Positions 1-7,760 are shown, numbered from the stretch's first letter. The stretch is 18,241 bases of DNA from an uncultured Fretibacterium sp. (GCA_937915835.1 CALGHA010000096.1:1-18241), one strand, 5' to 3'. Program-made: numbers and translations. Notes: generated by a model from the letters alone, not told the origin.

Positions 1-1
1 A

Positions 2-1081
2 ATTTTTTATCCGAGCGGAGGAGGTCAGCCTTGCGACTTGGGATTTATTGACGGCGTTGAAGTTATTGACGTTCACGAAAAAGGCGATGAGATTATTCAC
101 GTTTTGAGCAAGCCGGTTGAGAATAAACGAGTTCATTGCGTGTTGAACTGGGACAGAAGATTTGAGCTTATGCAGCAGCACTTAGGCGAACACCTTTACG
201 CCGGATGTATTTACTCGCTCCATAACATTCACACGGCGAGAATGAGGATTGAGGGCGATAACGTCTCGATTGATACGGATATTCCTGCCGACATGAATAA
301 AATTCTCGAGGCTGAAGCATTAGCGAACGAAGCAATTTACAAGAATATTCCTGTTGAGATAATTTATCCTGATATGGAAGAAGTCAAAGCTAACGCGCGA
401 AAATTACCTCCTGAAAACGCACAAACTCCGATTAGAATTGTCAAAGTTGAGGGAGTTGATTACGTTCCTTGCTGCGGGCTTCACGTGAAATCAACCGGAG
501 AAGTCGGCCTAATAAAAATTACGTCGGTCGAAAATCACAAGGGCGGCTCAAGAATTTACATGAGGTGCGGACGTGCGGCTTACAGATGGCTTGCTTTGGT
601 TCATGAGGAATTAAGGAAGGCTGAAAGTGAATTAGTCTGCGGTTATGACGGGATTAATGAGAAAATTTTATCGCTGAAGTCCCAAATTCACGACTTGAAA
701 CTTGCCAACGAACACACAATCGAACGCTTTTTACGGCCAATTGCTGAGAGTTTGCTTGCGTCAGGCGAAAAAGTTATCGTTCACGTCATGAGCAATTCCA
801 ATCAGGACGAAGCTAAGCATTTATTCAAGCTCATCACAGAGAGTAATCACGACGCAATCGCATTATTAGCATGTGAGACCTCTGAAGGCGCGTTTATTAT
901 TTTCGGGACCAACAAGGCCAATAAGAAAGTTGATGTTCGTCCGGCGTTCAAGAAGGCAATAAATATTCTTGACGGAAGAGGCGGAGGAAATTCATTCTGC
1001 GCTCAAGGCTGGGGGAAAAATCCTGATAAGCTCAATGAAGCTCTTGAAGCCGCAAAATCCGAAATAACATCATGCCTGTAA
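2..1081 (+). CDS. AlaX-type alanyl-tRNA editing protein with DHHA1 domain (5' partial)
   Basis: Predicted to hydrolyse Ser or Gly wrongly attached to tRNA-Ala. The frame is open from base 2, and the codons before the first possible TTG (38) read FYPSGGGQPCDLG. That is the signature near the start of the AlaRS/AlaX editing fold, so the real start lies outside the window. Zinc-site motifs are visible: HxxxH (His codons at 179 and 191) and CxxxH (Cys at 470, His at 482), the latter followed by the family's TGE motif. After a charged coiled-coil-like stretch (about 610-720) comes a DHHA1-type C-terminal domain ending in a glycine-rich GRGGGNSFCAQG motif near 975. No aminoacylation domain is seen, which argues against a full alaS, although only what lies outside the window could exclude it. 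The 3' end overlaps the next gene by 10 bp. Confidence 0.85.
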   Translation: MFYPSGGGQPCDLGFIDGVEVIDVHEKGDEIIHVLSKPVENKRVHCVLNWDRRFELMQQHLGEHLYAGCIYSLHNIHTARMRIEGDNVSIDTDIPADMNKILEAEALANEAIYKNIPVEIIYPDMEEVKANARKLPPENAQTPIRIVKVEGVDYVPCCGLHVKSTGEVGLIKITSVENHKGGSRIYMRCGRAAYRWLALVHEELRKAESELVCGYDGINEKILSLKSQIHDLKLANEHTIERFLRPIAESLLASGEKVIVHVMSNSNQDEAKHLFKLITESNHDAIALLACETSEGAFIIFGTNKANKKVDVRPAFKKAINILDGRGGGNSFCAQGWGKNPDKLNEALEAAKSEITSCL

Positions 1082-2106
1082 TCTCGTTTTGTATTCCGTC
1101 ATATAATAATTCTCAAGCCGCGCTAAAAATCGTCAATGACTTGTTGAGTTCTGAATGTGAAAATTTCGAGGTCATAATTTGTGATGATAACTCTCAAGAT
1201 GACACGCAGGAGCTTCTTTCATGCATAAACGATAAACGCTTCAGGTATATTCGGAACGCTGAAAATCTCGGTGCTCATAAAAACTGGCTGAAAACTTTAG
1301 AGGCTGGACGCGGCGAATGGCTTTATCTCGTGATGGGACGCGACAAACTTCACGTTGAGAATATCGACAAATTAATTCACTTGCTCGAATTGGCCGGGAA
1401 AAATAACGTTACATGTCTCAAAGATAGATTACGCAAAAGGGATTTCCAGCTTTACAAGGGAATTAACGCGATGATTGAGTTTGTAATTAATGATCATCCG
1501 ACGGGAATTATTTTCAAGCGTGAAGTTTTTATGACAATCCCAAATCGTGAAAAATACTTTGAGATTGCTGACATGTACCCGGAATGCTATATCGAGTTTT
1601 TCTCGCTCCTCAAGGGTAACGCGGCTTTTATTATGAGCGGAGTATCTCGCGGTGAAGAGCCTGTAACTGACAAGACGAAAATTAAATCTCAGGTTGAATT
1701 TGGCGGGAATATTTATGACGCGTATTTTGCTCCGGCACGAAGGATTAAGCAATTTTTCGAGAGAATTGACATGATAGAATTATTTTCTCACGGGGCGTTT
1801 AATCCTTACGAGATAAATAAATATTTCGGAAGCGGCTTCAAGTCATTATTGAAGGACGTATCTTATTATTGGCGAAGGTGGTGCAACACTCCCGAACAAA
1901 TGTATCATTACGGACATGAGACAAGGAACATAAACACTCACGAGATGACACAGAATATTTTCACGGCTTATCACGAGACTAAAAAGCATCTCCACGAAAA
2001 AGGCACATACACATTTACGAAACGATTAATTATGTATTACTATACTGCTAAAATATTCGTGAGAGTAAATGTTTTCATGAAGTTTAAAGAAGCTGTCAAT
2101 AAATAG
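1072..2106 (+). CDS. Family 2 glycosyltransferase
   Basis: Likely transfers a sugar from a nucleotide-sugar donor to a surface glycan, in the cytoplasm. The N-terminus is a GT-A fold: the first strand ISFCIPSYNN (residues 4-13), DDNSQDDT near 37-44 for nucleotide binding, and the NLGAHKNW segment. The usual Asp-x-Asp metal site reads MGRDKLH near residue 88, so the first Asp appears replaced by Arg and only one remains. The C-terminal half is rich in Tyr, His and basic residues, has no clear membrane span, and I do not recognise it. The ATG lies inside the end of the AlaX-like gene with no Shine-Dalgarno, which suggests translational coupling. It ends in TAG. Donor and acceptor cannot be told from sequence. 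Confidence 0.8.
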   Translation: MPVISFCIPSYNNSQAALKIVNDLLSSECENFEVIICDDNSQDDTQELLSCINDKRFRYIRNAENLGAHKNWLKTLEAGRGEWLYLVMGRDKLHVENIDKLIHLLELAGKNNVTCLKDRLRKRDFQLYKGINAMIEFVINDHPTGIIFKREVFMTIPNREKYFEIADMYPECYIEFFSLLKGNAAFIMSGVSRGEEPVTDKTKIKSQVEFGGNIYDAYFAPARRIKQFFERIDMIELFSHGAFNPYEINKYFGSGFKSLLKDVSYYWRRWCNTPEQMYHYGHETRNINTHEMTQNIFTAYHETKKHLHEKGTYTFTKRLIMYYYTAKIFVRVNVFMKFKEAVNK

Positions 2107-2162
2107 TTTCTTTTCTTTCTATGTTGTCCGTATAATTCTTTGTGCTTATTAATGTGGAAGAC

Positions 2163-2211
2163 TGGCAGGATTATATTTCGGTATCAGCTTACAATGCCGC
2201 ATTAACCTGCC
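2163..2211. repeat. Nested inverted repeat between the glycosyltransferase and HD genes
   Basis: Outer arms GGCAGG (2164-2169) and CCTGCC (2206-2211) enclose inner arms CGGTAT (2180-2185) and ATGCCG (2194-2199), the latter with one G-T pair. Neither strand has a U-tract after it, so it is not a classic terminator. It could be a structured 3' end for either flanking convergent gene, or chance. Confidence 0.3.
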
Positions 2212-2238
2212 TTTCGATTTGGTTTTATTTCAGTAGTT

Positions 2239-3054
2239 TCAAGTCCCCAAATTTTGTGTTTCCCAAGACTTTATAATTTCGTCCTTAATAACTGCCAGAT
2301 ACGCACTGTTTTTATTGAGAAGTTTCTTCAAATATCCCTGTTCAATTACAATCGCGTGGCTTTCAGGATATTCCACTTCAAACGCCATGCAACACTGGGC
2401 AATTAAAGTTTCAAGCTCATTTGCTTTGCCTGCTGTTCTTGGTACACATCTATGTTCATTCACACATTGCATGACTTCAGCCCTTACGCACAAATCATTC
2501 AAGTTATTATAAAGCTCATCATAAGGTGGCTCGGTTAATACTCTGAAAATATCAACTTTATCAGCATCTCGCAGAATTTTTGTATACATCTCCGTCTGTG
2601 CTTCCATGTTTTCAGGAATTCTTAATTTGTTATGCAGTCGAATTGCGGTTTCAGCAATGCTTCTTGCTTTCTTAAACTCCTCTAGTTCCAACTTTCCACG
2701 TGAAACGAAGAAATCAAATAGATCATCTTGAAACAAAATATCCGCTCCAAGCTCAGCATGATCAACGGATAAAACATCTTTAAATGTTCCGTATCGGGTA
2801 ATCTGTTCAAACCTACCGATGTCATGAAGCAGTCCAAGAAGCCACGAAAAATCAACATTAGCTTTGGAAATACTGCCCGCAATCCTTTCTGCAATTTCGG
2901 CCACTCTGTAAGTATGAGCAATTTTTACAGCAGTGCTTAAATTGCCTGTATCATAATTCGCTGTGTAATTATTAAATGCCTCTAAAGCACATGATCTATC
3001 AATGTAGAAATTCATCATCTTTAATTTTTCTGGCAGGAACACCGTCAGCAACAT
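2239..3054 (-). CDS. HD-domain phosphohydrolase
   Basis: A metal-dependent hydrolase of the HD superfamily; the substrate (nucleotide or other phosphate ester) cannot be named. The metal-binding residues appear in order: His in AHTYRVAEIA near residue 47, HD in LLHDIGRF near 76, His in SVDHAELG near 99, then LHNK and RDADKVD further on. At 271 aa it fits a single-domain member. The furthest start gives 12 extra hydrophobic residues; the two adjacent Met codons at 3018 and 3015 are equally plausible. No start has a good Shine-Dalgarno. The gene is AT-richer than its neighbours and runs against both of them, beside unrecognised frame fragments (3057-3240), which suggests an acquired block. Confidence 0.8.
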   Translation of the reverse strand: MLLTVFLPEKLKMMNFYIDRSCALEAFNNYTANYDTGNLSTAVKIAHTYRVAEIAERIAGSISKANVDFSWLLGLLHDIGRFEQITRYGTFKDVLSVDHAELGADILFQDDLFDFFVSRGKLELEEFKKARSIAETAIRLHNKLRIPENMEAQTEMYTKILRDADKVDIFRVLTEPPYDELYNNLNDLCVRAEVMQCVNEHRCVPRTAGKANELETLIAQCCMAFEVEYPESHAIVIEQGYLKKLLNKNSAYLAVIKDEIIKSWETQNLGT

Positions 3055-3056
3055 GA

Positions 3057-3240
3057 TTATCTATGTATATAATTTTTTCCAAAATAGCGTTGTATTATTA
3101 CATGTTCTTTTCTTGCTGCAACTTCTATATCGTTACAGCAATACTCAAATCCTGCTTCTATTTTCTTAATTTTAATTATTGTATTACGCTCCTTCTAAGA
3201 ATTCAATAATACCGTTGCCGGTATAGTAGACTACTTCAAT
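3057..3240 (-). other. AT-rich intergenic stretch with possible minus-strand coding remnants
   Basis: No complete gene is visible. On the minus strand one frame (about 3240 to 3184) ends a peptide with VVYYTGNGIIEFLEGA and a TAA; an AGAAGGAG sequence sits inside its last codons. Immediately downstream another frame without a start codon runs about 45 codons, containing EYCCNDIEVAARKEH, and stops at 3057, just before the HD gene. The order end-of-gene, Shine-Dalgarno, short frame looks like a decayed operon upstream of the HD gene. I recognise neither peptide. Confidence 0.25.
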
Positions 3241-3552
3241 CATTGTGGCCGAAATGCCTTTAGCTTTCACGCAATCATTGACGGTGCAGAAAATTTAATC
3301 GCCGCTCAAAGTACGGTATCAGGCGAAAATCGGGCTAAGAAAGCCGCTCTCGAAGTTGCAAAAGATATTCTGAACGCGAAAAGTTTATTGCTTGAGATTG
3401 AAACGGGCGATGAAGTTACACTTGTTGAAATGGCTCAAGCGGCCGAAATAATCGAGAAAATCGCTGACCCTGACGCTCAAGTAATTTGGGGACATGTCAT
3501 TAATGAGGAACTCGGCGAAAATTTCACGGTTAAGATTATAGCCGTAATTTGA
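3199..3552 (+). pseudogene. Remnant of an FtsZ-like protein, C-terminal domain only
   Basis: An open frame of 117 codons ends in TGA and has no ATG, GTG or TTG near its beginning, so it cannot be translated as a normal gene. From about 3300 it follows the FtsZ C-terminal domain closely by eye: SGENRAKKAA matches the family's sGENRAxeAA segment, and TLVEMAQAAEIIEK then IWGHVINEELGENFTVKIIAV match the end of the domain. The N-terminal GTPase domain with its tubulin signature is absent. The first 20 or so codons show no FtsZ similarity and probably lie beyond a junction. The sequence looks divergent from a housekeeping FtsZ, so the parent may have been a paralogue. The assignment rests on motif recognition from memory, not on a search. 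Confidence 0.6.
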
Positions 3553-3555
3553 CAG

Positions 3556-3599
3556 AAAATTTTGAGGGTGTTATATTTCACAAAATTTTTACCCCAAAA
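3556..3599 (+). promoter_or_regulatory. Two mutually exclusive hairpins in the cstA leader
   Basis: Stem A pairs AAAATTTTG (3556-3564) with CAAAATTTT (3581-3589). Stem B pairs TTTTG and GGGT (3560-3569, A3565 bulged) with ACCCCAAAA (3591-3599). They share 3560-3564, so only one can form. The region lies 31 bases before cstA. It may be an RNA switch or the decayed end of the ftsZ-like gene; no transcript start is evident. Confidence 0.3.
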
Positions 3600-3629
3600 G
3601 TAAAGAAATGAAAGAAGGAAAAAGTTTTT

Positions 3630-5312
3630 ATGAATGGTTTAACTCTCGTGGGCATAGCAATGGTTGTGCTTTTGCTTGCGTATTTGCTTTACGGCCGCTG
3701 GCTGGCTAAGACTTGGGGCATTGATGAGACCGCAAGAACTCCTGCTTATCGCTTCGAGGACGGACAGGATTACGTTCCTGCTTCGAAATTCACAGTTTTT
3801 TCACATCAATTTAATTCAATCGCTGGTGCAGGTCCTGTTACTGGTCCGATTATTGCGGCGATGTTCGGATGGCTTCCGGCTTTCTTATGGCTGTTAATCG
3901 GCGGAATTTTCTTCGGAGCGGTTCAGGATTTCACAGCTTTATACGCTTCAGTCAAGAACGACGGTAAATCGATGGGCTTAATTATCGAACGTTATATCGG
4001 CAAGACCGGGAAAAAATTATTTTTACTCTTCTGCTGGCTGTTTACGCTTCTTGTAATTGCGGCATTCGCTGACATTCTCGCTGGAACTTTCAACGGTTTC
4101 ACGAAGGACGGCGGCCAGAACGTTCCCGGAGCGGCGGCGGCTTCAATCTCAGTGATTTACATTTTCGCGGCTTTAATCTTCGGATTATTCCTGAAGTTCT
4201 CGAAAACTGGCGAGTTCGTAAAATTTATCGTCGGCGTAATTCTCGTTGTGGCTATGCTCTGGCTCGGAATTGCTAACCCGCTGTATTATGACGGTCAAAC
4301 TTGGCGATTAGTCGTGTTCGGATATTGCTTTGTAGCGTCTGTTCTGCCTATGTGGCTGTTAAAGCACCCGAGAGATTATCTGAGCGTATTTCTTTTACTG
4401 GGAATGATTTTCGGTGGAGCAATCGGAATTATCGTTGCTAATCCTGAAATTCAGATGCCGATGTTCGCTGGTTGGACGGTGAAAAATCAGCCGTTGTTCC
4501 CGATTTTGTTCATCACGATAGCTTGCGGAGCTGTCTCAGGATTTCACAGCCTCGTATCATCCGGAACGTCGTCAAAGTCAATTGCTAATGAACGTGATAT
4601 GCTTTCAGTCGGCTACGGAGCAATGCTTGTTGAGACGTTATTAGGCGTTGTTGCGCTCGTAATTGCATGTTCAGCGGCTCAAGGCGGCGGACTTCCGACG
4701 GGAACACCTTTCCAGATTTTCGGTAACGCAGTAGGCGGATTCTTCACGATGTTCGGACTTCCTGCGCATATTTCGACCTGCGTAATCATGATGTGTGTCT
4801 CGGCTCTTGCAATGACGACGATTGACGCTGTTACTAGAATTGGCCGAATGTCGCTTCAGGAATTTTTTGCTCCGGCTGAAGGTGAGAGCCAGAGTTTTAT
4901 CGTGAAAATCATCACTAACACTTACGTATCGACGATTATCACTTTAGCGCTGGCTTATGCTTTGTGCCTTGCTGGTTACGCTAGTATCTGGCCGTTGTTC
5001 GGTGCGGCTAATCAGCTTCTTTCTGCGTTAGTCCTTACGGCTCTTGCTGTATTCCTGAGAGTTACAGGGCGCAAAGGCTGGATGCTTTATGTGCCTATGA
5101 CGTTTATGTTCGTAGTAACGATGTCGGCATTAATCATCAGCGTTTACAACATTTTCATGAAGTTGTCAGCTGGAACGTTCGTAATGATGGTTGACGGCTT
5201 GCAGTTAGTAATTGCGCTGGCATTGATGACGCTTGCAGTTCTGGTTGTGTTTAACTGCTGGAAGGAATTATTCACGGCAAAAGTCAACAAGAATATTGCG
5301 GCGGCTCATTAA
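3630..5312 (+). CDS. cstA: Carbon starvation protein A family transporter
   Basis: An inner-membrane carrier of the CstA family, whose characterised members take up peptides or pyruvate. The 560 aa protein has many hydrophobic segments, starting with a membrane helix at residues 5-22. The conserved CstA stretch DGQDYVPASKFTVFSHQF lies at about 44-61 and is followed by a glycine-rich GAGPVTGP motif. Further typical segments are GAVQDF near 98, HSLVSSGTSSK in the middle, and TTIDAVTRIGR, FGAANQL in the last third. AAGGA followed by a 10-nt A/T spacer precedes the ATG. The gene is flanked upstream by an ftsZ-like remnant and downstream by a clear terminator, so it is probably transcribed alone. 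Whether the substrate is peptide or pyruvate cannot be read from sequence. Confidence 0.93.
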   Translation: MNGLTLVGIAMVVLLLAYLLYGRWLAKTWGIDETARTPAYRFEDGQDYVPASKFTVFSHQFNSIAGAGPVTGPIIAAMFGWLPAFLWLLIGGIFFGAVQDFTALYASVKNDGKSMGLIIERYIGKTGKKLFLLFCWLFTLLVIAAFADILAGTFNGFTKDGGQNVPGAAAASISVIYIFAALIFGLFLKFSKTGEFVKFIVGVILVVAMLWLGIANPLYYDGQTWRLVVFGYCFVASVLPMWLLKHPRDYLSVFLLLGMIFGGAIGIIVANPEIQMPMFAGWTVKNQPLFPILFITIACGAVSGFHSLVSSGTSSKSIANERDMLSVGYGAMLVETLLGVVALVIACSAAQGGGLPTGTPFQIFGNAVGGFFTMFGLPAHISTCVIMMCVSALAMTTIDAVTRIGRMSLQEFFAPAEGESQSFIVKIITNTYVSTIITLALAYALCLAGYASIWPLFGAANQLLSALVLTALAVFLRVTGRKGWMLYVPMTFMFVVTMSALIISVYNIFMKLSAGTFVMMVDGLQLVIALALMTLAVLVVFNCWKELFTAKVNKNIAAAH

Positions 5313-5327
5313 TTCATAAAGTTTATG

Positions 5328-5358
5328 CCCTCTCGACGAAACGGGAGGGTAATTTTTT
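5328..5358 (+). terminator. Rho-independent terminator after cstA
   Basis: Arms CCCTCTCG (5328-5335) and CGGGAGGG (5342-5349) form an 8-bp stem with one T-G pair around the loop ACGAAA. The following TAATTTTTT is the U-tract. It lies 16 bases after the cstA stop and only 4 bases before the next start codon. Confidence 0.85.
5344..5349 (+). promoter_or_regulatory. Shine-Dalgarno inside the terminator 3' arm
   Basis: GGAGGG sits 12 nt before the ATG at 5362, inside the spacing range of other genes in this window. It is also the 3' arm of the cstA terminator hairpin. In a read-through transcript the hairpin would hide the ribosome site. Confidence 0.55.
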
Positions 5359-5361
5359 ATC

Positions 5362-6216
5362 ATGACGAGAATATTAATCACAGGTTTACACAGTTATACG
5401 GGAAATGCTTTAGCCGAGAGATTTTCAGGAATTTACGATGTTGCAAGAATAAGTCTGAGAAATTCGGCGTGGCATTCAGAGAGTTTCAGGGGATTTGACA
5501 CGATTATTCACACTGCGGGGATTGCACATGACAGCACGAAGACCAGCGACAAGGATTTATATTATGCTGTGAACTCGCAATTAACTTTTGACGTTGCCAA
5601 GAAAGCGAAAAGTGAGGGCGTGAAACAATTTATCTTCATGAGTTCGTCAATCGTTTATGGGAAATCTGCTCCAATTGGCCGGGAAAAAATTATCACTCGT
5701 GAAACTCCTGTTAGTCCTGAAAGCTATTACGGGGTGAGTAAGGTTAAAGCCGAAGAGTTAATTTCACAGCTTGACGATGAGAATTTTCATGTATGTATTC
5801 TTCGATGTCCGATGATTTACGGTAAAAATTGCAAGGGGAATTATCCGGTTTTATCGAAACTTGCGCGTAAACTCCCGATATTTCCAGATATAAAAAACTC
5901 TCGCTCGATGTTATACGTGAAAAATTTTGCTGAGTTCGTGAGATTAATCATAAAGAATAACGAACACGGAATTTTCTGGCCTCAAAACAGGGAATATTCT
6001 CACACTTCGGAGCTTGTGAAAATTATTGCGGAAGTTCACGGGGGAAAAATTTTGCTGGTTCCGTTCTGTGAGCTTCCGTTAAGATTTCTCGCGAATTTCT
6101 CCGGCCTGGTCAATAAAGCCTTTGGAAGTCTGAGTTATGATATGAGCTTGAGCGTTTACCCTGAAAATTACGCGTTGAGTTCATTGCGTGAGAGTATAGC
6201 TGAGACCGAAGCGTAA
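5362..6216 (+). CDS. NAD-dependent epimerase/dehydratase (extended SDR)
   Basis: Likely modifies a nucleotide-sugar (epimerase, or a C4-reductase) for surface polysaccharide. The Rossmann start is atypical: TGLHSYTG at residues 7-14 instead of TGGxGFIG. The pattern TGxxSYxG is one I associate with polysaccharide-cluster SDRs. The catalytic set is present: Ser in MSSSIVYG near 95 and YxxxK at Tyr123-Lys127. HTAGIAHD near 50-57 follows the family core, and the C-terminal third is a plausible sugar-binding region. It meets the phosphoglycosyl transferase gene end to end, with the two stop codons touching. SDR and sugar-transferase pairs of this type are common in O-antigen loci, for example the QuiNAc reductase/initial transferase pair, but the substrate here is inference only. 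Confidence 0.8.
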   Translation: MTRILITGLHSYTGNALAERFSGIYDVARISLRNSAWHSESFRGFDTIIHTAGIAHDSTKTSDKDLYYAVNSQLTFDVAKKAKSEGVKQFIFMSSSIVYGKSAPIGREKIITRETPVSPESYYGVSKVKAEELISQLDDENFHVCILRCPMIYGKNCKGNYPVLSKLARKLPIFPDIKNSRSMLYVKNFAEFVRLIIKNNEHGIFWPQNREYSHTSELVKIIAEVHGGKILLVPFCELPLRFLANFSGLVNKAFGSLSYDMSLSVYPENYALSSLRESIAETEA

Positions 6217-6816
6217 CTACTTTTTCGCTCCTGTTCCGCCTTCAACAACTCCTTCATGACTTGAAACTTTTATTACCGTCCTGAATAAGCACATGCAATC
6301 GAACAAGAAACTTTCACGCTTGACATATTCGCCGTCAAATCTTGCCTTCTCCGAAATTTCAAGCTCATCGCGTCCGTTAATCTGTGCCCAGCCCGTTAAG
6401 CCCGGTTTAATATCATTAGCTCCGTATTTCTCACGTTCGGCGATTAAGTCATCTTGGTTCCAGAGTGCCGGACGAGGCCCGACGATCGACATATCACCCT
6501 TGAGAATGTTTATGATTTGAGGCAATTCGTCAATCGAATATTTTCTCATCCATTGGCCGCATTTCAGAATATATTGTTCGGGATTATCGAGCAAATGCGT
6601 CGGGACATCGTGAGGAGTTGACATTTTCATTGAGCGAAATTTATACATGCTAAAGAACTTTTTGTGAATGCCAACTCTCTTTTGCTTGAACAATGCCGGG
6701 CCCTTATCTTCAAGTTTGATTATCGCCGCAAAAATTATCATCGGGATTGCAAGTACGACAAGAGCCGCTAAGCTCAGAATAATATCAAGAAATCTTTTCA
6801 CGCAAAATCTATACAT
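6217..6816 (-). CDS. PglC-like monotopic phosphoglycosyl transferase
   Basis: Predicted to start glycan assembly by moving a phosphosugar from a UDP-sugar to undecaprenyl phosphate at the cytoplasmic face of the membrane. At 199 aa it is the small, PglC-size form without the extra membrane helices of WbaP or WcaJ. A hydrophobic re-entrant helix (residues 10-32, with a kinking Pro at 25) is followed by KFRSM near 59-63. The catalytic Asp-Glu pair is at residues 96-97 (SIDELPQ). Then come GDMSIVGPRPAL and the C-terminal GLTGWAQINGRDE motif. It starts 2 bases after the decarboxylase stop, so the two are one minus-strand operon. The start lacks a clear Shine-Dalgarno, consistent with coupling. 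It ends in TAG. Confidence 0.9.
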   Translation of the reverse strand: MYRFCVKRFLDIILSLAALVVLAIPMIIFAAIIKLEDKGPALFKQKRVGIHKKFFSMYKFRSMKMSTPHDVPTHLLDNPEQYILKCGQWMRKYSIDELPQIINILKGDMSIVGPRPALWNQDDLIAEREKYGANDIKPGLTGWAQINGRDELEISEKARFDGEYVKRESFLFDCMCLFRTVIKVSSHEGVVEGGTGAKK

Positions 6817-6818
6817 GA

Positions 6819-7760
6819 TTACAGCACAGTTTTACGGAAATATTCAATCGTCTCTTTCAAGCCGTCCTCAAGTTTAATCGTCGGTTCCCAGTCTAATTCT
6901 TTCTTGGCGAGTTCGATTACGGGTTTGCGTTGAGTCGGGTCATCAGCAGGAAGCGGCATATACACAATCTTTGACTTTGAGCCCGTGAGTTTCAAGACGA
7001 GTTCAGCAAGCTCAAGCATAGTAAATTCTCCGGGATTTCCCAAATTTACCGGGCCTGTGAAATTATCTCTACTGTTCATCATTCTTATCATGCCTTCGAC
7101 TAAATCACTCACGAAGCAGAAACTTCTTGTCTGTGTTCCGTCGCCGTAAATCGTAATGTCATTGCCTTTCAACGCTTGAACTATGAAGTTGCTCACAACT
7201 CGTCCGTCGTCAGGTCTCATTCTTGGGCCGTAAGTGTTGAAAATTCTCACGACTTTAATATCAACTTTGTGCTGTCTGTAATAATCAAAGAATAACGTCT
7301 CAGCAATTCTTTTTCCCTCGTCGTAACATGAACGTATCCCGATCGTATTAACGCTGCCTTTGTAACTTTCAGGCTGAGGATGAATTTCCGGATCTCCGTA
7401 AACTTCTGAGGTTGAGGCCTGTAAAATTCGCGCATGGCATCTTTTCGCGAGCCCTAAAGTGTTAAGTGAGCCGATGAAACATGCTTTGCTGGTCTTGATT
7501 GGGTCATACTGATAATGAATTGGGGAAGCCGGACAAGCGAGATTATAAATTTGGTCGCACTCAACGTAAATATTCTCGATTATGTCATGCCTGATGAACT
7601 CGAAATAGTCATTGCTCATCAAGTGCCGAATATTATTTTTCTGGCCCGTGAATAAATTATCGACGCAAATTACATCATTTCCCTGAGCTAATAACTTTTC
7701 GCATAAGTGTGAACCGATGAAGCCGGCTCCTCCTGTAACGAGTATTCTTTTTCCTGACAT
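6819..7760 (-). CDS. UDP-glucuronate decarboxylase (UDP-xylose synthase type)
   Basis: Converts UDP-glucuronate to UDP-xylose in an NAD-dependent reaction in the cytoplasm. The NAD motif TGGAGFIG is at residues 9-16. The UXS-specific signature is nearly complete: YNLACPASP (72-80) with HYQYDPIKT, STSEVYGDP (116-124), the catalytic Tyr146 and Lys150 in CYDEGKR, and RIFNTYGPRM followed by DDGRVVSNF. At 313 aa it fits the soluble bacterial form. The start has GAGGA 6 bases upstream. It is first in an operon with the phosphoglycosyl transferase, so xylose or a derived sugar may enter the glycan made here. Close relatives are other nucleotide-sugar SDRs, but the ACPASP and SEVYGDP pattern makes UXS the best call. 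Confidence 0.9.
   Translation of the reverse strand: MSGKRILVTGGAGFIGSHLCEKLLAQGNDVICVDNLFTGQKNNIRHLMSNDYFEFIRHDIIENIYVECDQIYNLACPASPIHYQYDPIKTSKACFIGSLNTLGLAKRCHARILQASTSEVYGDPEIHPQPESYKGSVNTIGIRSCYDEGKRIAETLFFDYYRQHKVDIKVVRIFNTYGPRMRPDDGRVVSNFIVQALKGNDITIYGDGTQTRSFCFVSDLVEGMIRMMNSRDNFTGPVNLGNPGEFTMLELAELVLKLTGSKSKIVYMPLPADDPTQRKPVIELAKKELDWEPTIKLEDGLKETIEYFRKTVL

Noticed and set aside
2139..2280. A plus-strand GTG frame of about 47 codons containing EDWQDYISVSAYNAAL between the glycosyltransferase and HD genes
   Set aside because: No Shine-Dalgarno, no recognised family, and its end overlaps the HD gene; could be a fragment, but cannot be supported.
3000..3110. Minus-strand frame ending HVADGVPARKIKDDEFLH, resembling the tail of hexapeptide acyltransferases (GVPARxIK)
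   Set aside because: The upstream residues show no hexapeptide repeats and the frame overlaps the HD gene start; one short motif is not enough.
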